A stretch of DNA of 64,000 nucleotides, taken from NCBI RefSeq assembly GCF_050589705.1, contig NZ_JBNGOT010000007.1, positions 62,001 to 126,000 on the forward strand, in the 5' to 3' direction. The position numbers and the translations under genes were made by a program. Numbering within the stretch: position 1 is the stretch's first letter; each line of letters starts with the position of its first letter. The stretch comes from Sunxiuqinia rutila. GTDB lineage: Bacteria; Bacteroidota; Bacteroidia; Bacteroidales; Prolixibacteraceae. Shown here piece after piece: positions 8,841 through 16,505 of this stretch. Under the pieces are notes generated by a model. That model did not search any database. It was not told where the DNA came from and saw nothing but the letters and a program-made list of their open reading frames with translations.

Positions 8841-10289
8841 ATGATACGAATCGTAGTCTTTTTCCTGCTGATTAGTTTATTGAGTGGCTGCCAGGCTGAC
8901 AAGGAGGAAGCACCGACCGGAAAACCGACTGTTTATCTTATTGGTGATTCCACCGTGAAAAACGGACGGGGCGATGGGGCCGACGGACTGTGGGGCTGGG
9001 GCGAACCTTTTGCACACTATTTTGATACAACCAGAATCCGGATTGAGAATCATGCCTTGGGAGGAACCAGCAGCCGTACTTTCAGGACTCAGGGACGTTG
9101 GGCGGAAGTTTTGCGTAAGCTTCAAGCCGGCGATTATGTGTTGATTCAATTTGGGCACAACGATGCCGGTCCTGTTAATGATAACTTTCGTGCACGTGGC
9201 ACTTTTGAAGGCATCAGCGATAAAATGGAAGAAATTGACAACCTGCTCACCGGCGAGCGTGAAGTGGTTCATACGTATGGCTGGTATTTGCGTCAGTATA
9301 TTATTGAAGCGAAGGAGAAAGGAGCCATCCCTGTTGTTATATCACCTATACCTCGCAACAGATGGGTGAATGGAGAGGTACTGAGGGATAATGCAAGCTA
9401 CAGCGAATGGGCCCGCGAAGTGGCTAACTTTGAAGAGGTCGAGTTTATTAACCTGAATAGACAAATGGCCGAGGCAATGGAAGTTATGGGTAAAGATTCA
9501 GTAACCGGCACTTTCTTTTTCAATCACGACCCAACGCATACTTCGGCCAAAGGAGCACTTTTAGCAGCAGCGCTGGTGGTGGAAGGTTTGAATGAAGCCT
9601 CAAGTTGCAAACTGAAAGATTACCTGCAGGAAAACCCAACACTTAACTTTCCGGTGAAACGCAATATTTTTCTTGTCACAAATACATCCGAGAGCACGAC
9701 TGAACGAAAAGCCGTTGACTGGAGTCGGGAGCTTCCGGCTTATCTGGACACCAGTCGGCTAAATATTTTCACCCCAACAGCCATTGCCAACAATGGTTTG
9801 AGTTATTATTCGGAGAGGTTTTGGAATGAGCTGATGGAACAGATGAAGGAAGATGATTTCTTGCTGATCCAGCTTGGTCGCTCAAGTACAAAGAACAGCC
9901 CCAATGCACAAAGTTATTCTTACACCGAAGTTTTGAAGAAGCACCTTATAGAGGCAAAAGCCAAAGGTGTAGTGGTCATCCTTATTTCTCCGACTCCGGA
10001 CAACAAGTGGTCGGGTGGAAAATTGGAAAGCGTAAGTGAAAGCAATTCCCTGTGGGCTCGTGATTTGGCTCAGTCCGGACAGGTTTTCTATATTGATTTA
10101 AACCACGTTATTACCTTGGAGTATGAGGCCATGGGGCCCCAAATAGCCCGGCAGTTTTTTACCAACGATCAGATTCATACCAATGCCGCTGGTGCCCGGT
10201 TAACTGCCTTGACACTAGCCAAAGAGCTTAAAAAACTTCAATCCTGCGCCCTTTCAGGCTATGTCAATTTCAACAGAGGTAAATTGTAA
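8841..10289 (+). CDS. Tandem SGNH/GDSL hydrolase lipoprotein (rhamnogalacturonan acetylesterase-like); second domain lacks catalytic residues
   Basis: A 482-residue lipoprotein. The ATG at 8841 is preferred to the one at 8808 because it puts a signal peptide with lipobox LLSGC (Cys17) at the N-terminus. Domain 1 (about 28-255) has all SGNH blocks: GDSTVKN (Ser37), GGTSSR, FGHND (Asn107) and DPTH (Asp230, His233), as in CE12-type rhamnogalacturonan acetylesterases that remove O-acetyl groups from pectin. Domain 2 (about 274-470) follows the same pattern, but the GDS block reads TNT (280-282) and GHND reads GRSS (346-349); only the D-x-x-H block (Asp443, His446) is kept. Domain 2 is therefore probably a non-catalytic duplicate. 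The gene stands alone, not in an obvious pectin cluster. Confidence 0.88.
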   Translation: MIRIVVFFLLISLLSGCQADKEEAPTGKPTVYLIGDSTVKNGRGDGADGLWGWGEPFAHYFDTTRIRIENHALGGTSSRTFRTQGRWAEVLRKLQAGDYVLIQFGHNDAGPVNDNFRARGTFEGISDKMEEIDNLLTGEREVVHTYGWYLRQYIIEAKEKGAIPVVISPIPRNRWVNGEVLRDNASYSEWAREVANFEEVEFINLNRQMAEAMEVMGKDSVTGTFFFNHDPTHTSAKGALLAAALVVEGLNEASSCKLKDYLQENPTLNFPVKRNIFLVTNTSESTTERKAVDWSRELPAYLDTSRLNIFTPTAIANNGLSYYSERFWNELMEQMKEDDFLLIQLGRSSTKNSPNAQSYSYTEVLKKHLIEAKAKGVVVILISPTPDNKWSGGKLESVSESNSLWARDLAQSGQVFYIDLNHVITLEYEAMGPQIARQFFTNDQIHTNAAGARLTALTLAKELKKLQSCALSGYVNFNRGKL

Positions 10290-10311
10290 GCAGGATGATT
10301 TGCTGCAAATT

Positions 10312-10662
10312 TTAGCGGCTGATCGTCAGACTAACTTTTTCAATCTGCCCGCCCATGGGGGGATTCATCTTTGAGATTTTTACTTTGGCATGCTCAATTT
10401 GCGGGAAGGCATCGTAGAGGCGATCCACAATGCGGGTGGCTACATTTTCCAGCAAATCAGATGGAATGGCCATTTCCTCTTTAATCAGTTCATAGGCTCT
10501 CTGATAATTCAGGGCATCTTTCAGGCGGTCCGACTTGGCGGCTGCTTCGCAGTCAGTTTGAATGCTTACATTCAGGATAAACTTGTTGCCCACTTCTTTT
10601 TCAACCGGGTAATGCCCGTGATAGGCAAAAAACTCCAGTCCTTCCAAATCAATTTGTCCCAT
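10312..10662 (-). CDS. folB: Dihydroneopterin aldolase
   Basis: A 116-residue enzyme of folate synthesis converting 7,8-dihydroneopterin to 6-hydroxymethyl-dihydropterin and glycolaldehyde. The N-terminal pattern IDLEGLEFFAYHGHYPVEKEVGNKF includes the conserved tyrosine and HG region, and the C-terminal strand (KVKISKMNPPMGGQIEKVSLTISR) has the family's K-x-x-PP pattern with a catalytic-type Lys. Length is normal. It converges with the SGNH gene (22 bases between stops) and diverges from glnS. Confidence 0.92.
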   Translation of the reverse strand: MGQIDLEGLEFFAYHGHYPVEKEVGNKFILNVSIQTDCEAAAKSDRLKDALNYQRAYELIKEEMAIPSDLLENVATRIVDRLYDAFPQIEHAKVKISKMNPPMGGQIEKVSLTISR

Positions 10663-10890
10663 TTTTCGTGTGTTTTAAAGGGTAAACTTCCAGAGGACAA
10701 AATTAATTTTCTTTTTTAGAAATAGATTTTATTGGACTTAAAACCATTTGTGCAGAATCATTTTATATTTTTGTGGATTATTCAATCTTATGAATGGTCA
10801 TTTTTAGATTTCGACCTGTTCATAAGCTGTTTTATAGACGATTCGGAAAGTAATAAATAGGTCCGTGACCGTAATTAATTGAAAACTTCT

Positions 10891-12588
10891 ATGAGCGAAA
10901 AAACTCCTGAAAAAGAGCCGGTGGTTAAAAAGAATTTTATCCATCAAATTATTGAAGAAGAACTGAAAGAAGGGAAGAATGACGGAAGAGTGCATACGCG
11001 GTTTCCGCCTGAGCCCAATGGCTATTTGCATATCGGGCATGCGAAATCAATTTGTTTAAATTTTGGTACCGCTCAGAAGTTTAACGGGCTGACAAATCTT
11101 CGCTTTGATGATACCAATCCTTCCAAAGAAGAAACCGAATATGTGGATTCGATTAAGGAAGACGTACGTTGGCTGGGATTTGACTGGGGAGACCGTGAGT
11201 TTTATGCTTCCGATTACTTTGATAAACTGTTTGATTTTGCTGTTAAACTGATTCAGGAAGGTAAAGCCTATGTGGATGATCAGGATGCGGAAACCATCAG
11301 TAGCCAAAAAGGAACACCCACCCGTCCGGGAGTAGAGAGTCCATGCCGAAACCGTTCTGTAGAGGAGAATCTCGACTTGTTTATGAGGATGAAGGCTGGA
11401 GAATTTAAAGAAGGAGAGCACGTTTTGCGTGCCAAAATAGATATGGCTTCGCCGAATATGCACATGCGCGACCCGATTATCTACCGGGTGATGCATGCGC
11501 CACACCACCGCACTGGCACAAAATGGTGCATTTACCCGATGTATGATTTTGCTCACGGGCAAAGCGACTATTGGGAAGGCATTACGCATTCGGTTTGTAC
11601 CCTGGAGTTTGAAGTACACCGCCCGCTTTACAACTGGTTTATCGATCAGCTGAAAGACGGCGAATACCGTCCGCGCCAAATTGAGTTTGCCCGCTTAAAC
11701 CTGACTTACACGGTGATGAGTAAGCGCAAACTGCTGGAACTGGTGAAGGATAAGCATGTGAATGGCTGGGATGACCCACGGATGCCTACCATTTCGGGCT
11801 TGCGTCGTCGGGGATATACGCCGGAGTCGATCCGGAATTTTGCCGAGCGCATCGGTGTAACCAAAGTTGATGGTATCATTGATGTCGCCTTGCTGGAACA
11901 CAGTGTTCGCGAAGATCTGAATAAAAAAGCACAGCGGGTAATGGGAGTTTTGAACCCCTTGAAAGTGGTGATTACCAATTATCCGGAAGGACAGGTTGAA
12001 GAGATGGAAGCGATCAACAATCCGGAGAATCCGGATGCAGGTACACGCAGTGTTCCGTTTACCAAGGAGATTTACATTGAGCGCGATGACTTTATGGAAG
12101 AACCACCACGTAAGTTTTTCCGTTTGGCGCCTGGTCGTGAAGTTCGTCTGCGCTACGCCTACTACATCACCTGCAACGATGTGATCAAAGATGAAAATGG
12201 TGAAATTACCGAGTTGCACTGTACGTATGATCCTGAAACCAAAGGTGGCAATTCGCCTGATGGCCGTAAAGTAAAAGCTACGTTGCACTGGGTGTCGGCT
12301 ACTGAAAACGTTGAAGCAGAGGTACGTTTGTACGACCGCTTGTTTTTGGACGAAGAGCCGGATGGACATAAAGACCGCGACTTCAAGGAATTTATGAACC
12401 CGGATTCACTGACGGTGCTGAATACGTGCTACATCGAGCCATTTGTTAAGCAAGCCAAAGCCTTGGATTCGTTCCAGTTTGAGCGGCTGGGGTATTTCAA
12501 CGTAGACCTGGATAGCACTGACCAGAAACTGGTATTCAACCGGACTGCGCAATTGCGCGACAACTGGTCAAAAATTAAAGGAAAATAA
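10891..12588 (+). CDS. glnS: Glutaminyl-tRNA synthetase
   Basis: Charges tRNA-Gln with glutamine in the cytoplasm. A class I synthetase with FPPEPNGYLHIGH (HIGH at about 47-50), a KMSKS-type loop VMSKRKL near 270, and the C-terminal beta-barrel anticodon-binding region (KEIYIERDDFMEEPPRKFFRLAPG). 565 residues, close to E. coli GlnRS in length. The ATG at 10891 is chosen over an in-frame TTG four codons upstream. With GlnRS present, the organism need not make Gln-tRNA solely by amidation. Confidence 0.97.
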   Translation: MSEKTPEKEPVVKKNFIHQIIEEELKEGKNDGRVHTRFPPEPNGYLHIGHAKSICLNFGTAQKFNGLTNLRFDDTNPSKEETEYVDSIKEDVRWLGFDWGDREFYASDYFDKLFDFAVKLIQEGKAYVDDQDAETISSQKGTPTRPGVESPCRNRSVEENLDLFMRMKAGEFKEGEHVLRAKIDMASPNMHMRDPIIYRVMHAPHHRTGTKWCIYPMYDFAHGQSDYWEGITHSVCTLEFEVHRPLYNWFIDQLKDGEYRPRQIEFARLNLTYTVMSKRKLLELVKDKHVNGWDDPRMPTISGLRRRGYTPESIRNFAERIGVTKVDGIIDVALLEHSVREDLNKKAQRVMGVLNPLKVVITNYPEGQVEEMEAINNPENPDAGTRSVPFTKEIYIERDDFMEEPPRKFFRLAPGREVRLRYAYYITCNDVIKDENGEITELHCTYDPETKGGNSPDGRKVKATLHWVSATENVEAEVRLYDRLFLDEEPDGHKDRDFKEFMNPDSLTVLNTCYIEPFVKQAKALDSFQFERLGYFNVDLDSTDQKLVFNRTAQLRDNWSKIKGK

Positions 12589-12610
12589 TTTTAGAAGATC
12601 GATAGAAAAG

Positions 12611-12639
12611 GGCGGGACAGATGATGTCTCGCCTTTTTT
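12611..12639 (+). terminator. Terminator of glnS
   Basis: GGCGGGAC (12611-12618) / GTCTCGCC (12626-12633) with one G-U pair, 7-base loop, then TTTTTT. Lies 22 bases after the glnS stop. Confidence 0.8.
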
Positions 12640-12748
12640 GTGAGTTTATCCTACTTCTTACCGATGAATCACTTCCATTAACCGATCAGCTTTTCAGCAG
12701 ACAGCTTGGAATTCTTAGTTTTATCCTGGAAATTAAAGGTAGCTGGTT

Positions 12749-13147
12749 ATGGAAAATAATTCTTACAGACAAGAACGAAAGTGTAGTAAAGAACGCAAGT
12801 CCGACGGATCATTTCTAGGCACAGTTTTAATCATTGTTGGGGTTCTTTGGATTTTGAAAGAATTTGGTTGGCATATTGGATTGCCGGGCTGGCATGCGGT
12901 TCGGGAGGGAATGTCAAACTTCTTCAACATTTTTCATGCCGGAGCAGTGAGTATTACCTGGCCGGTAATTCTGTTGATTGTTGGTGTTTTGCTGCTTGCA
13001 GGCCGCCGATTGGTTGGAGCCTTACTGCTTGTGCTGGCTGTTCTGTTCGTGTTGCCACACGTCATTATTCCGGGAATACTGACCATTGTTTTCTTCCCGA
13101 TCATTTTAGTGGTGGTCGGAATTATTCTGATCAGTAAAATTCTTTAG
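12749..13147 (+). CDS. DUF5668-like small membrane protein
   Basis: A 132-residue membrane protein. After a basic start (MENNSYRQERKCSKERKSDG) come about four hydrophobic segments: GTVLIIVGVLWILKEFG, SITWPVILLIVGVLLLAG, ALLLVLAVLFVLPHV and LTIVFFPIILVVVGIILIS. The recurring WP-hydrophobic-GV pattern is that of DUF5668/LiaI-LiaF-TM proteins. It begins a run of four same-strand genes that ends in a LytS/LytTR pair, so it is likely part of an envelope-sensing unit. Biochemical function is unknown. Confidence 0.75.
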   Translation: MENNSYRQERKCSKERKSDGSFLGTVLIIVGVLWILKEFGWHIGLPGWHAVREGMSNFFNIFHAGAVSITWPVILLIVGVLLLAGRRLVGALLLVLAVLFVLPHVIIPGILTIVFFPIILVVVGIILISKIL

Positions 13148-13246
13148 CGGGTTTGTTAACCGCATGCGGGCGAGCGTATTGAAGCAAGGTGAGTTTAGGT
13201 GAAGAATTTAACTATTTTAGAGGTGGGATTTTTGATATGAAAGATT

Positions 13247-13948
13247 ATGGAGAATAAGAAGAACAAAGGGTTTTATTTTGGAGTTGTACTGATTGCCATT
13301 GGGGCATTTATGATACTTGAACGTATTGGTCTGATTCCATGGAGTGTTCTTGATGTGTTGATTTCCTGGCAAATGTTGCTGGTGGGTATTGGAATAATCT
13401 CGTGGATTGGAGGTAACCGTACCGGAGGATTAATCCTGATGGTTATTGGTGGCTTTTTTATGTTGCCCGAATTCATTGAGGTACCTCAGAAACTGCGACG
13501 TTTGTACTGGCCAATGATTTTGGTGGCAGCCGGTGTACTCCTTCTGATGCGTCAAAACAGTTCAAAGGGCAGATTGGAGGAGGGTACAGGCGACCGGGAT
13601 TTTGATCAGTTTGATGACTTTGTCATTTTTGGTGGCCGCGAAATATTTATCAATTCCCAAAACCTAAAAGGCGGTCGGGCCACTTCCATTTTTGGCGGTA
13701 TCGATTATGATTTACGGCAATCTCGGCTGGCTCCGCAAGGCGCTTTTATCGATTCATTGGCCATTTTTGGCGGTTGCAGCATTAAGGTTCCGTTGGACTG
13801 GAATGTTCGGAATGAAGTGACCACCATGTTTGGCGCTTTTACCGATAAGCGGGGCGATACCTTTCAGCACCGTCAATACGATCCTTCCAAGACACTGGTT
13901 ATTCGGGGATTTACGATTTTTGGAGGCTTTGAAGTCAAGCATGTATAA
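13247..13948 (+). CDS. LiaF-like membrane protein (DUF5668 plus LiaF C-terminal domain)
   Basis: A 233-residue protein. Residues 1-105 hold four hydrophobic segments of the LiaI/LiaF transmembrane type (GVVLIAIGAFMILERIG; WPMILVAAGVLLLMRQ). Residues about 125-233 form the LiaF C-terminal beta domain, visible as repeated FGG steps: VIFGGREIF, TSIFGGIDYD, LAIFGGCSIKV, FTIFGGFEVK. LiaF proteins in Firmicutes repress a cell-envelope-stress kinase. The kinase gene begins only 8 bases downstream, so this protein probably modulates it. It shares its opening region with the preceding gene, suggesting a duplicated membrane half. Confidence 0.82.
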   Translation: MENKKNKGFYFGVVLIAIGAFMILERIGLIPWSVLDVLISWQMLLVGIGIISWIGGNRTGGLILMVIGGFFMLPEFIEVPQKLRRLYWPMILVAAGVLLLMRQNSSKGRLEEGTGDRDFDQFDDFVIFGGREIFINSQNLKGGRATSIFGGIDYDLRQSRLAPQGAFIDSLAIFGGCSIKVPLDWNVRNEVTTMFGAFTDKRGDTFQHRQYDPSKTLVIRGFTIFGGFEVKHV

Positions 13949-13956
13949 ATCTTCGC

Positions 13957-15006
13957 ATGAGGCATCCTTTTATCAATAACAAAAGATTAATGCTCTATTA
14001 TGGAGTGTTTTGGCTGACCATTGGCCTGGTCAACATCGTGGTTCAAAACCTTTGGTTTGGCACCGATCTGACAACAGCCTTTTTGTCGGCTTTTCCCTTT
14101 TTTGCTTTGTACCCGATTTTAGGGGCTAGTATTTGGTTCATTATCAAATACAACAGTTTAGAGGAGAAGGATTTGTATTGGGTGTTGCTTTATCATCTTA
14201 TTACGGGAAGTTTGCTCAATGCCATCTGGTTGTACCTCGGCTTTATTTTCATCAAATTGGTTGATGAAAGCTACCTTCAGATTTTATACGATTCCCTGCC
14301 CAATAAGATTTTCTCGGGCTACGTGATGTACACCATTTATGTCATGTTTTTCTATACGATAAACTATTATCAAAGTCTGAAAGAAAAGATACAGAAAGAA
14401 GCCGAGCTGAAGGCCTTGATTCGGGAAGCTGAACTCAACGCACTAAAATCGCAGATTAATCCGCACTTTCTCTTCAATAGTCTCAATTCCATCGCTTCCT
14501 TAACGCTCAGTGCTCCGGAAAAAGCGCAGGAAATGGTGATCAACTTGTCGCGGTTTATGCGGTACTCTCTGCAGCACGATCAGGATGAGGCCGTCTCGCT
14601 GGCTGATGAGCTGGAAAACATCAAGCTTTACCTGAGTATTGAGAAAGTACGTTTTGGAAAAAAGCTAAACCCGGTTTTTGACATTGAAGAAGGTTGTCAT
14701 CGATGCAAGATTCCGAACATGATTTTGCAACCTTTATTTGAAAATGCGATAAAATATGGTGTTTATGAGGCAACAAGCCCGGTGAGTATTACCACCACCT
14801 GTCGCATAAAAGAAAAGCACATTCTGATCTGCATTGAGAATGATTATGATCCGGAAGCGATTAGAAACAGGGGAGAGGGCATTGGTTTGCAGAACATCAG
14901 GCAACGGCTGAGTTTGATTTACGGATCGGCTGATTTGCTGAAACTGACAGATAATAAAACAAGTTTTAAAGTTGAATTATTATTACCAAAGACAATACCG
15001 GCATGA
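13957..15006 (+). CDS. LytS-type sensor histidine kinase
   Basis: A 349-residue membrane kinase of the His_kinase (PF06580) type. Four hydrophobic segments fill residues 10-130 (FWLTIGLVNIVVQNLW; TAFLSAFPFFALYPILGASIWFI; LITGSLLNAIWLYLGFIFI; YVMYTIYVMFFYTI). A coiled linker (SLKEKIQKEAELKALIREAEL) leads to the phosphoacceptor box LKSQINPHFLFNSLN, then an ATPase domain with the N box LQPLFENAIKYG and GEGIGLQNIRQRL. Its stop overlaps the start of the LytTR regulator (ATGA), so the pair is translationally coupled. The short extracytoplasmic parts suggest sensing within the membrane, possibly through the LiaF-like protein encoded just before it. Confidence 0.93.
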   Translation: MRHPFINNKRLMLYYGVFWLTIGLVNIVVQNLWFGTDLTTAFLSAFPFFALYPILGASIWFIIKYNSLEEKDLYWVLLYHLITGSLLNAIWLYLGFIFIKLVDESYLQILYDSLPNKIFSGYVMYTIYVMFFYTINYYQSLKEKIQKEAELKALIREAELNALKSQINPHFLFNSLNSIASLTLSAPEKAQEMVINLSRFMRYSLQHDQDEAVSLADELENIKLYLSIEKVRFGKKLNPVFDIEEGCHRCKIPNMILQPLFENAIKYGVYEATSPVSITTTCRIKEKHILICIENDYDPEAIRNRGEGIGLQNIRQRLSLIYGSADLLKLTDNKTSFKVELLLPKTIPA

Positions 15007-15752
15007 AACAGACATTGAAAGCATTAATCATCGAAGATGAGGAACTTGCCCGCAATCTGCTTAAAAGTTACCTGAAAGATCATCCAAGCCTGGAGCTGAT
15101 TGGCGAATGTGAAAATGGTTTTGAAGGGGTTCAGAAAATTAATGAGCTGAAACCCGATGTGGTGTTTCTGGACATCCAAATGCCCAAAATTACGGGGTTT
15201 GAGATGTTGGAGTTGTTGGATCATAAACCAGAGATTATTTTCACAACAGCCTACGACCAATATGCAATTAAGGCTTTTGACTACAATGCCCAGGATTATT
15301 TGTTGAAACCCTTTTCGAAAGAACGTCTGCTAAAAGCCATTGATAAAGTGCAGGAACGTATTGATAAGGGTGAACGTTCGACCAACAGGCTGGAGCAGCT
15401 AAGCACTTATGCCGTAGAGGAGTACCTTGACCGCATTGTGGTAAAAGACCGGCATAAGATCAATATTATTCCTGTTGATCAGGTTCGTTACATTGAGTCG
15501 CTGGATGATTATGTGCTGATTTACACCCAGGATGGCCGCCACATGAAGCAGAAAACCATGAAATATTTCGAGTCGAATCTGAATCCCCGGGATTTTATTC
15601 GCATTCACCGTTCATACATTGTGCACATCGAAGATATGGCCGAGATTCAGCAGTATGAAAAGGAATCTTATGTGGTTATTCTGAAAGATAAAACGAAGTT
15701 GAAGGTGAGTAAAACCGGGTATAAAAGAATTAAAGAAAGCCTGCACTTTTAA
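15003..15752 (+). CDS. LytTR-family response regulator
   Basis: A 249-residue transcription regulator with a receiver domain (acidic pair IIEDEE, phosphoacceptor Asp in PDVVFLDIQMP, Lys in LLKPFSKERL) and a C-terminal LytTR DNA-binding domain (DRIVVKDRHKINIIPVDQVRYIESLDDYV ... IRIHRSYIVH). The phosphate donor is presumably the kinase whose gene overlaps it by four bases. LytTR proteins bind direct repeats; no target site could be assigned here. Confidence 0.94.
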   Translation: MKQTLKALIIEDEELARNLLKSYLKDHPSLELIGECENGFEGVQKINELKPDVVFLDIQMPKITGFEMLELLDHKPEIIFTTAYDQYAIKAFDYNAQDYLLKPFSKERLLKAIDKVQERIDKGERSTNRLEQLSTYAVEEYLDRIVVKDRHKINIIPVDQVRYIESLDDYVLIYTQDGRHMKQKTMKYFESNLNPRDFIRIHRSYIVHIEDMAEIQQYEKESYVVILKDKTKLKVSKTGYKRIKESLHF

Positions 15753-15959
15753 CTTCAGCAACAACCCTGAAGGATTGACAACAACCCCAAGAGAAGGAGG
15801 CGGTATGAAAAGGACTGATGCTGCTCTTCAACTTTTTGGGGGACACAAGCATCGAAACTGGGGCAAAAGTATTTTTCGGTAGACAATTTAGTTGGTAAAA
15901 CTTCTGAGTCCGTTATTAATTGCAGGACTTTGCTATTTTTACATACTTAAATTGAAAAC

Positions 15960-16505
15960 ATGAAGAAATTATTTTTTAGCATGCTTTTGTTACTTCCGGC
16001 TGGGGTGTTTGCTCAAAATGAAGTTCAACCGGCAGGGTATAAGTTACTGTGGTTTTTAGGAATTCTGGTGGCCTTGCCGATTGTCTATTACTTCATTCAA
16101 AAGTTCTTTTTTAAGGGCACGTCACAGAAAGGTAAGCCGGGTTCAGTTTCCCGGAGCAAATTGAAAATAAATTTATTGAAAGATCGTAAATACCGGCCCA
16201 CGGTTCTTACCTTGAGAGTGGAAAATAGAAGCAAGAAGGATATTGACCTGGAAGCGCCTGTTTTGAGTTTCCGCAAATTATGGTCGAAGCGGAAATTTAA
16301 ATTGAAAGGCATCAACCGATACGAGATTTATCCGCTGTTCTTGGAAGCCGGAAAAACCCATGAGCTTCGAATTGACTTAAGTGTTTTCTACGATCATGAC
16401 CGAAAGCTGAAGCGTTTTTTCTGGGCCAAAGTTCAGCTTCAGGATACCAAAGGGAAAAGTTATTCATCCTCTTTCATCACCTTACGAAAAAGCTTGTTTT
16501 CATAA
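15960..16505 (+). CDS. Hypothetical membrane-anchored protein
   Basis: A 181-residue protein: signal peptide (MKKLFFSMLLLLPAGVFAQ), one further membrane helix (LLWFLGILVALPIVYYFIQKFFF), a basic linker, and a soluble beta-rich domain (about 65-175) with strands such as YRPTVLTLRVENRSKKDI and ELRIDLSVFY. The domain looks like an immunoglobulin-type fold, but I do not recognise a family. Its stop codon (16503-16505) directly abuts the ATG of the pullulanase gene with no gap, so translation of the two is probably linked, although one is membrane-bound and the other cytoplasmic. Confidence 0.7.
   Translation: MKKLFFSMLLLLPAGVFAQNEVQPAGYKLLWFLGILVALPIVYYFIQKFFFKGTSQKGKPGSVSRSKLKINLLKDRKYRPTVLTLRVENRSKKDIDLEAPVLSFRKLWSKRKFKLKGINRYEIYPLFLEAGKTHELRIDLSVFYDHDRKLKRFFWAKVQLQDTKGKSYSSSFITLRKSLFS

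Noticed and set aside
11056..11679. A 207-codon minus-strand frame inside glnS
   Set aside because: Complete overlap with the unmistakable glutaminyl-tRNA synthetase gene; no recognisable motif.
12621..12818. Frame between glnS and the DUF5668-like gene
   Set aside because: It overlaps the glnS terminator and the start of the supported gene at 12749; composition is not protein-like.
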